NCBI GenBank assembly: GCA_009746045.1
Contig: RPFO01001115.1
Coordinates: 1 to 64,000 of the forward strand
DNA: 64,000 nt
From: Mesostigma viride
Taxonomy: Eukaryota > Streptophyta > Mesostigmatophyceae > Mesostigmatales > Mesostigmataceae
Reading direction: 5' to 3'
The first letter of the stretch is position 1. Each line of letters starts with the position of its first letter. The notes beneath the pieces were generated by a model. The model made no database searches. It was not told the DNA's origin and worked only from the letters and a program-made list of their open reading frames with translations. The translations under genes and the position numbers were made by a program. This document shows positions 56,215 through 64,000 of this stretch, piece by piece.

Positions 56215-59200
56215 ATGTCGACGGCGAGCACAGGACAGAAACGCCGCGATACGCCGGCTATGGCGACTACCATGGCGCCTGAGAAAAAACAAAAGGTGGA
56301 TGGACCATCGCGGAAATTCAGCACGCTGCAGAAGGAGAGGGCTGACCACACCCCCGTGGTGCCGCACTGTTTTTCGGATGTCGATGGCATTCCGAAGGGA
56401 ATCAAGCGCGGGCAGCCTACGTCATCCATTTCCGATGCAGAGAGCATTAAGCAAATGTTTCCCCACACTTTCGGGCAGTCTATGATTGAGTTTTCTCAAA
56501 CTCCGACTGGAAGTGGAGATTCATTCTCAAAGGACAAGGTACATGCTCGCTAGTGCATGCGTCGTGACGTCACCTGAACGTGCCTTCGGCATTTATAACA
56601 CATGTTTGCAACTGCTTGTGTCCCCTTCAGTTTTCTGCTGGAAATGGCATGCTTTTACCAAAATAAGTTATTGCTCGTGCTTGGTGTTGAGGAAATGCCG
56701 CAATGGCAGATAGTTGGGGTTTTGATAAATTGTATTGTGGGCGCCGCCTTTACCTGGAGAACTGAAATGATGGTTTGAGCGTGTTTGCATTCTTCCCGCT
56801 TCCCTTCCCACTCGCCGCGCACGAGTTCAGCCTCTCAAAGTCGGAGTCGTTTTGAGTGGTGGCCAGGCAGCCGGTGGGCACAATGTTATCGCCGGCATTT
56901 TCGATTTCTTGAAGAAGGTCCATCCGGAATCCCAAGTGTACGGATTCTTGAATGGTGAGTTGCTGGTGCTGCAAATGTGTGCATGCGTTCAAGTTGAGCT
57001 GCATTTCATAACAGCTGTACGGCAGGTTAAGTTTTACTATCTTTTGATACGTGGAGATATTTTTCGGCTACAACCTTCGGCAGAAGGATAAGACTTGGAG
57101 AGCGGACCAAGTGGCACTAATACTAACGAATTAGTAGGTGATAAACCTGCTGGTTTTCTTCGCAGTGTCACTTGTCTGGCTTCCTCTAATGATTTGTTTT
57201 CACCAGATGATTGTGGTTACAGGTGTTTTTCTGACATGTCACACGGGCAGAAGCTCTTTTTAGTAAGTGGATTTTCTTGCTCAGCAAGCAATTTGTTGGG
57301 CCTGGGCCGCCTGGCACGCTTTGCTGACATGTCATACCCTGGATAACATGAGCAATGCCCCATTTGCTTGCCTGTTTCTTTTTGCAGGCCCAAAGGGTGT
57401 TTTTACACCTGGCAACCATGTCCACATTGACAGCCACATGATGGACCAGTACCGTAACCAGGGCGGCTTCGATATTATTGGCTCAGGCAGAGACAAGGTA
57501 CGAAAGTAATGCACGCCCCCACGGTTGGGTATTTTTGGAGTTCGTAAAGAAACAGGGACCTTGTTTACTTTGTCTCGCCATAAACAAAATTTTTTTTCCT
57601 GTATTACTACCTGCCAATGGGTGCCAGTCTTCCATGTGCACATGGTGATACTGACATTTGCGGATACTGATTTTTGCGGTGAAGTCACCATTTGATTAAG
57701 ACAAGCGACACATGGAACCCCTGGGTGATTCCTTTTTTCCAGACTTCTGGCCAATCTTGTTTCATGCAGAGCATTGGTGGCACTGTCTTCCCGAAGCATA
57801 CCCCCCCCCCCCCCCCCCCCCCCCCGAATAAGGGTATCATCATTTGGAAACCTATGTGCTAAATGGAAGCATTCCTATCCATGTACAACTGTCCTTTTCC
57901 TCTTTCCTTTTTTCAACTTTTTTTCGGTTGACTGCAGATTGAGACTCCCCAGCAGTTTGCCGGTGCGGTGGAGCACGTGAAGCAGCTGGGGCTTGACGGC
58001 CTGGCGGTCATCGGTGGCGATGACAGCAACACCAACGCGGCGCTGCTGGCCGAGCACTTCAAATCCCTCAACCTCAACTGCGTGGTCGTCGGTTGCCCGA
58101 AGACCATCGACGGTGACCTGAGGTATGCCTGTCAAGTTCATGATATATGTGCCCGTTTACTATGATTGTGCATGTTATATAACAGGGGTTTACACAACAA
58201 AATATGCATCTTTATGTTGAAAATATGCATATACCTGAGTGTGATTGCTTGCCAGGCGCGCGAGTTTGACGTCTTTGCTCTGTGTGGTTGAGAACTCTTT
58301 TCTCGTTTCCTGGTTTCCTTCTTTCCTCCCCAAGCTTTGACGGGGTATATTTTGTGTATTCATTGAGAACTGGGTTGTCCCCAGTCCTCAAATTGTCAAA
58401 TTGTGGCGAGCACTATCTTACGGACTACCTGCGGACTTCTTGACAGGTGTCGCCGGGCTACAAGTTCTGTAACTTGCCAAACTCGCACGTCGTTGCCGCC
58501 GCGCCATTTTCTACTTCTTTTTGTACATGGCTTGCATTGGGTTCATCGACGAGCATCGACGCTCATCGATGGTGCAATCCGATGGCGGAGAATAAGTTCG
58601 CCACAGCACAGCGCGACGCAACGGCTCTTTTCCATGTGCAACATGAGATGCAAAAGTCCGCATTGCTGACCGGAAACTCCGTCCAACACCGTCGTACAAT
58701 ACTACCAGTCGACTGCATCTCTGCCTTTTAACCGTCTAATGCGCAATCGATTTAGAAAGTCGAAACGTCTCCGCGGCACTACCACGACTTCAGTACTTTC
58801 CGTCACCCTTGACATGGTGTCGTACAATACTACACATGTACGCCAATAGAAACTCGCCTCCCACAATATACATCGATAGAGGCATTACTCTTATTAATTT
58901 CAAGGTACCTCGGAATTAATATCGGCCCCCGCCCTCCGACAATTTGACAATTTGACAAGAAGAGCCAATTTTACCCCGGCTCATTGAAGTATACCTTTAA
59001 ATTTTGTTCCCTTTTGGCCATTTTGTCTTCTCTGAATGCAGCTGCCTACGTTTGGTAAGAATCTCCAAGGAAAAAAACTTACTCTCCTTCGTTCCCCTTT
59101 GCTTCTGTGCATGGCCTGGCTTGAGCAGGAACGAGCAGATCGAGACGAGCTTTGGCTTCGACACTGCCTGCAAGGTGTACTCGGAACTGATTGGCAACGT

Positions 59201-62200
59201 GGAGGTGAGATGACATGGTGGCATGAATGTGGTACACTAGAATGGCTAGAAATGGTGGCATAGCATGACCTAGGCTATGGGTCCCACCCAGTGTTTCTGC
59301 TAACGCACCGGTACCGGTAATTCTCCGGTAATTACCGGTGCCCCCCCGGCCGACCGGTAAGCCCCCCCCGGCCGACCGGTATGCTATATGCCAAGCAGGA
59401 AACCCCCCCCCCGACCGACCGGTATGCTGTGTTCAGAGCAGGAAACCCCCCCGGCCGACCGGTAAGCCATGCCCGGGCTGACCTGGTCGACCGGAAAGCA
59501 AATAATGCCGGCCGGGGTTCCCCGGTTTCCCCATCAGACAAACCCAGTACTTATATACTGACTATTACAAAATATCAATTTCGATTAGTATATGTTACTA
59601 TTCCCGGCACTTACAAATAGTTTGCACATTGCTGCCATGCTAACACCTCCACCGAATGTAAATTCCGACACAGCAGAGCCCTACTGAATGCCCGACGAAA
59701 ACCAGTGCGCCAGGGCATGGAATCTTGCGACGGTCCTATCGTAGCTACAAGATATCTTACTGATGAGGTTAAAATAGTAGTGCGTGACCCTGAGATGCAG
59801 TACTAAAAAAATAATCATGGGCAACGGCTCGTCAAGGCTAGGCGAATTTGCACAAACATTGCTCGCTCGCGACTTGAGTTGTCGTTGTTGTTGCCCACTT
59901 TTAATACCGGTGTGAGCTTGACCAGCACAAATCTCGTTGTTGTTGATGTTGAGTTGCGTTGAGACAACTACTGTTGATCGAGGAAGGGCTAAAGTTTCAA
60001 CTTCAATTTGTGAGCAAATAGATTATCCGTACCCAAGTAACAAAAGGCGTGGCGCGGTGCAGATCTGACCCTACAACGAATGGGTCAGCACTCAGCACTT
60101 GGCAGCCGGCAATTCCAGTCTGTCAAGTGCGTAGACTTGAGCGGGTAACAAATGCGCTGCAGAATGCCTGCAGCAGTAGGTACGCAACACGATGTAAAGG
60201 TGCTGAGCCGCTAGACGATGCATAAAGTTCACGGCAGTCAAGCCAGCTGACTTTGTTTTGCGTGTTTTCTAATCCTACATTTTTCGATAGTGCGCTAGAG
60301 AAGTGAATCATGACGAAGAAGAAAGAGCCCCCGATTCCCCTGGGCTACAAGTTCAAGGACCATTTCACACGAGGTGGTGGCGTTTTGACCTTGGCTGGCA
60401 GTACGAGCGGTCGCCGGGCTTTGGGGCACGGTCGTTACACACCAGGCGCAGGCAGGCAACGAGTTAGAAGGGGACGACACTGATAAGACGAATGGGGATG
60501 AGGGTGCCGTAGAGCAGGGGGATGCAGGTGGCTCAGCGCACCCACAGCGCGAAATTCATGGCGGTGATGTTCCGGAGCAGGCCATGTCGGAGCAGGTTGT
60601 TTCGACTCCGGCCTATGGGTGTATATGGTGCATGCAAACCCTAAGGCGGCATTGTGTGAGGTCACGCCAATAATGTATGGGTGAGCTAATGTGAGCTACA
60701 TAGCCTACACGTGCTGCGTACTATGTTTTGTAACCTCATCTTGTGACTAGGCATGCTTGTATGCATGCTAAGTTATCATTTTCGTATGTTCTATTAGGGA
60801 GCCCTGCGTATGCCAAGGCTATGTGAATCAGGATTCAGGGCACAAGCAGCCCACTAAGGCAAGGCTTCAAAGTTTAGGATAAATTCCATAACTGTATAAG
60901 AAATCCTATTGGGTTTTTATTTTTCTAAAAAAAATTCGCCAACATCCGGACCCCCCCCCCGGATCCGCCCCCCCCGGACCCCCCCCCCGGCCTCGGCCTC
61001 TTCGCGGCCTCGGCCGGACCCCCCCCCCTACCGGAGTTACCGGAACCCCCCCACCCCTTAGCAGAAACACTGGTCCCACCCCACTTGACAAGGGCTCGTC
61101 TTCACATGGCCTTAGAGAGCATGGCGTGCCATTCATGAGGGGGCCGTCATTTTTATGCTGGTACATGCAGTTAGGCCATGCGAAAGGGTCTCCGCACACT
61201 GGAAGGGCGGTGTCATTTCATATCAATTTTGGAATCTGCGCTCGGTAATTTCGCTTTACTTTTTATTTATTTATTTTTTTCAATCAGCAGTTTCATCTGT
61301 CCACGATTTCTGGTTTATAACTACCCGCTTTTGTCAGATGTGGCGTCCATTCAAGTAAGGAATTCAGTTTTTTTTTCAAGAACTAATGGTATGCTAAGAG
61401 GTTCTTCATGAGGAAATTAACTGGCCGTTTCCTTCTCACTGCCTTTGTGTCTCCTTCACGGCTGCGTTCTGGGGCTCCCTCGCCTGCGTCCCCCCGACAA
61501 CTGTTGTTGCAGACGGACATTGCTGCGAGCGGCAAGTACTGGAGCTTTGTGCGCCTGATGGGCCGGTCGGCGTCGCACATCACGCTCGAGTGCGCGATGC
61601 AGTGCCGCCCGAACCTGACCTTCATCGGAGAGGAGGTGGCGGCCAACAAACGCAGCCTCAAGGACCTGACCAACGAGCTGGTCGAGCTCGTGGTGGCCCG
61701 CGCCGCGCAGGGCAAGAACTATGGCTGCGTGCTGCTGCCCGAGGGTCTGGTCGAGTTTATCCCAGAGATGGGCGACCTCATCAAGGAGATCAACGAGCTT
61801 GTCTCGGGCAAGGAGCTGGATGTGAGTTGCCCCACTTCTTCTTCATATATCCGCGCTGGGATTGAGAAGATCCGCTGTGGGATTGACCGGGGCCCTGCAC
61901 TAGATAGGTTGCATGTCTTTACTGGATTCCATCGCGTAAAGTGTTCATTCGCAAAGTCATGATGCTTTGGACAGCATATCACCTCTGCTCTGATTTCCTT
62001 GACTCCGTTTTTTTTTCCCTTCCTGTAAGTAATCGTCCATCCAGCCTGGCTGGCCTCTCGGCAGTTCTTACATGCATCTGCCCCCCTTTGATTTTTTTTT
62101 CTGTCAAGCATGGGAGTTGCATCTGTTCTTTGGAAACGTGCCAAACCCTGACTTTTCATTGCCTTGGGCGTCTGCAGGAGAGTAATTGTGTCATTTATGA

Positions 62201-64000
62201 TCTTTTATATTATCCTTCTTATTATATCATTTATATTATATTATGATCTTTCATATTATCTTTCTAGTCTTTTGATGGACCTCTTGTCCAGTGCTTCTAC
62301 CAAGGGTTTTTGTCATTCGTCAAACGGTTGACTATTTGCCTTGGCACTCGTCAAATGGTTGACTATTTGCCTCGGCAATTCGTCAAACTGGTTGACTGTT
62401 TGACTTTGCGCTTCGTCAAAGCTGGGGGGGGGGGGGGAAGCTTTATTTCTTTATAATTAACTTAAGGTCGCTCACACACGCATGTAATGCATGTGGATAA
62501 AACACGACATTACTTGGTGGTTGTTGACAGCTGCATGAGCTACAGAATAATAACTAGTATCCTTCACAGCTAGGCCAGAGTAAAGTGTGCACAGCACGAC
62601 GCCATTAAACAACCATCACGTCCTCCTCGCTGCTATCAACAGGCACTACTGGCACAGTTTTGTCCAAGCTTGCCCTGCACCCTGTGCGCTGCGTGCGGCT
62701 GTCCACTTGTTGCCCGTGCCACCGCCCATTCGGCGGGGGCCAGCTGTGTTAAGCCATAGTTGTACTCCTGTCTCTGCCTTTTCGTCTTGGGAGCTGGCTT
62801 TCTCTTGCCCTTCTTCTTCCTTGGCTCAGAGCTGCCGCCATCATCGGCCTTGCTCCTTTCTGTCTCGGCCCCCTCCTCGCAAGAATCCTCCTCGCTAGAT
62901 TCCTCCTCGACAGAATTTGAGGCGCTGTCAGATGATGTTGACTGGCCGCCATCTTCCTCTTCCTGCGCATTAGACCCATCCTCTTCCTCACGCTCTACTC
63001 TCTTGCATTTGTCGCGTCCCTGCCTGCCCTCCTTTCCATCTAAACTGCGGCCTAGGTCGACAATATTTTCCGTTGCTACCGGAACAGTTTCTCCAGCTTG
63101 CTTCTTAAACAGAGCATCCAAGGTGCTAGTCTTGAAACCTGCCAAACCGTTTTTCTTTGACATTCTCTAGCTCATGCAACACTGCCTAAACATCGCCCGC
63201 CGCCATTATCGAAACAAATTCGCATGCAATATTTTATCGCACATGGAGTCGCCAGACGGCCTGAGGTCGGAGGGTAAAAATAATAATAATTTTTTCAAGC
63301 TCTGGTCGGCTGGTCCTGCCTTCCTCTTCTTCGGTTTTGGTATCCGGACATTGTCCTGAACCGTACTGTCATTCCAAACCAACTCTTAACTGCAGCGTAC
63401 CTAGGATTCAGCCGGTACGGGCTGGTGGCCTGACGCCGCGCCGCTGGACCTCAGGTCTGGCCTCTCTATGGGAAAACCTGACTTCCGTGGTTGACGAATA
63501 CCCTACACATTTCGTCAAACCGGTTGACGAATTGCGGAACATATTCGAGAATTGGTTGACGAATTGCCGAGTTGGTTGACGAATTGCCCAAAATGGTTGA
63601 CTTTTTTACTACTAATTTCGAAATTCGTCAACCAGTTGACGAATTCGTCCCGTTAGTAGAAGCACTGCTCTTTTCATACTAGTATCTGTATAGGGCCATT
63701 ATGCGGAGCTGCTGTCCAAGCTGGCATCCAACTCAATTAATGATAATCTGGTGATGTCTTTCTATGGTCCTTTTGTTGCATATTTGTATGGCCAGGATGC
63801 GGAGCTGGTGTCCAAGCTATCACCCAACTCGGGCCAGCTGTTCAGCTTCCTGCCCGCCGTGATCCGCCGCCAGCTCATGCTGGACCGCGACCCGCATGGT
63901 AACGTCCAGGTGGCGCAGATCGCGACCGAGCGGCTGATGGTCGAGCTGTGCCAGGCCGAGCTAGAGAAGCGGCGCGCTGCAGGGACTTATTCCGGTACCT
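56215..64000 (+). CDS. PFP: Pyrophosphate-dependent phosphofructokinase (PFP), partial
   Basis: Converts fructose 6-phosphate and PPi to fructose 1,6-bisphosphate and phosphate, reversibly, in cytosolic glycolysis/gluconeogenesis. Exons 56215-56538, 56831-56954, 57388-57497, 57938-58122, 59129-59204, 61513-61821 and 63796-64000+ have GT-AG borders and phases that join without a break (444 residues so far; about 550 expected). Motifs: [17 protein letters not shown] near the N-terminus, [25 protein letters not shown] and [10 protein letters not shown]. The second D of GGDD and the K of PKTIDGD replace the glycines of ATP-PFK and mark PPi use. Then [52 protein letters not shown] and [14 protein letters not shown]. 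The long-type and plant beta-subunit-like order is seen. Introns 5 and 6 carry hAT-like insertions. The 3' end lies outside the window. Confidence 0.96.
57801..57825. repeat. C25 homopolymer in PFP intron 3
   Basis: An unbroken run of 25 C in the intron between exons 57388-57497 and 57938-58122. Length may be unreliable in sequencing. Confidence 0.9.
59289..61072. mobile_element. hAT-like element 1 in PFP intron 5
   Basis: Terminal inverted repeats CAGTGTTTCTGCTAA (59289-59303) and TTAGCAGAAACACTG (61058-61072), flanked by the perfect 8-bp TSD GTCCCACC (59281-59288 and 61073-61080). CAGTG ends with 8-bp duplications are typical of the hAT superfamily. Subterminal regions repeat CCGGCCGACCGGTA many times, as expected for transposase binding sites. 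It encodes only a short possible N-terminal frame (60310-60483), so it is non-autonomous. Confidence 0.93.
60310..60483 (+). pseudogene. Short ORF in hAT-like element 1
   Basis: A 57-residue frame starting [20 protein letters not shown]. Its lysine-rich start and position in a hAT element suggest the N-terminus of a lost transposase, but no BED zinc finger or DDE residues are visible. Confidence 0.4.
62289..63667. mobile_element. hAT-like element 2 in PFP intron 6
   Basis: Termini CAGTGCTTCTACC (62289-62301) and GTAGAAGCACTG (63656-63667) with an 8-bp flanking repeat CTCTTGTC / CTCTTTTC (62281-62288 and 63668-63675; one mismatch). Subterminal GGTTGACGAAT and TCGTCAAA repeats occupy 62315-62410 and 63490-63645. 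The termini and duplication fit hAT. It carries one minus-strand ORF (63163-62636). Confidence 0.9.
62636..63163 (-). CDS. 175-residue acidic/basic low-complexity ORF in hAT-like element 2
   Basis: Begins [20 protein letters not shown], followed by glutamate/serine-rich stretches (about residues 57-105) and a lysine-rich region ([16 protein letters not shown]), giving a nuclear-localisation-like composition. It may be the N-terminal part of a transposase or an accessory protein; no catalytic or zinc-binding motif is visible. It lies opposite in strand to PFP, inside its intron. Confidence 0.4.
   Translation of the reverse strand: MSKKNGLAGFKTSTLDALFKKQAGETVPVATENIVDLGRSLDGKEGRQGRDKCKRVEREEEDGSNAQEEEDGGQSTSSDSASNSVEEESSEEDSCEEGAETERSKADDGGSSEPRKKKGKRKPAPKTKRQRQEYNYGLTQLAPAEWAVARATSGQPHAAHRVQGKLGQNCASSAC
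63700..63736 (+). other. Decayed duplicate of PFP exon 7 start
   Basis: TATGCGGAGCTGCTGTCCAA and the following ACTC-ending bases resemble the first 36 bp of exon 7 (63796-63831), and the preceding CTGTATAGGGCCAT resembles its acceptor TTTGTATGGCCAG. The acceptor AG is AT here, so it should not splice. It lies between the TSD of hAT-like element 2 and the real exon. Confidence 0.75.

Overview
The window is eukaryotic nuclear DNA. Host genes are split by GT-AG introns, intergenic DNA is long, and most of the sequence is retrotransposons, DNA transposons and tandem repeats. Three host genes can be supported. One is a minus-strand bZIP transcription factor whose basic region and zipper match the HY5 type of the green lineage (21132-24239). 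One is a small two-CBS-domain protein (27631-28182). The third is a pyrophosphate-dependent phosphofructokinase, PFP, that runs off the right edge (56215-64000+). The HY5-type bZIP beside PFP and the GC-rich transposon load suggest an alga, probably green, but the species cannot be fixed from the sequence alone.

Layout. 1-6547: about 38 head-to-tail copies of a 170-bp satellite that runs directly into the 5' end of a non-LTR retrotransposon (to 11960). This element (family A) encodes a PHD finger, a RING-H2 finger, C2H2-like fingers, a reverse transcriptase (RT) with YLDD, a CCHC knuckle and a restriction-like endonuclease (RLE). A 5'-truncated second copy lies tail-to-tail with it (11971-12844). 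13085-19496: an element with an L1-ORF1-like protein and no RT (family C), broken by an 866-bp palindrome made of palindromes, then a (CCCA)n tract, then a YADD-type RT element (family B) into which a second family C copy has inserted with an 11-bp target-site duplication (TSD). 19497-29723: the bZIP and CBS genes and their spacers. 29724-35910: more family B and C copies, several with clear TSDs.

37274-54131 is a minus-strand LTR retrotransposon: 672-bp LTRs, TG...CA ends, 5-bp TSD CCACC, a purine tract and a primer-binding-like site. It retains degenerate gag and protease but no recognisable RT or integrase. A family A copy is inserted in its gag, and that copy is itself split by a 5.2-kb insertion bounded by inverted arrays of about 42-bp repeats and filled with simple repeats. 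55743-55823 is an 81-bp family A tail with a 12-bp TSD. The rest is the PFP gene; introns 5 and 6 each carry a short hAT-like element with an 8-bp TSD.

Most element ORFs are broken by indels, many in C or G runs, yet copies within a family are nearly identical, so activity looks recent. The most unusual points are (i) the PHD+RING retroelement fed by a 170-bp tandem array, (ii) separate ORF1-only and RT-only elements with matching 3' ends, resembling a two-part LINE, (iii) the nested 866-bp palindrome, and (iv) the inverted-array insertion.
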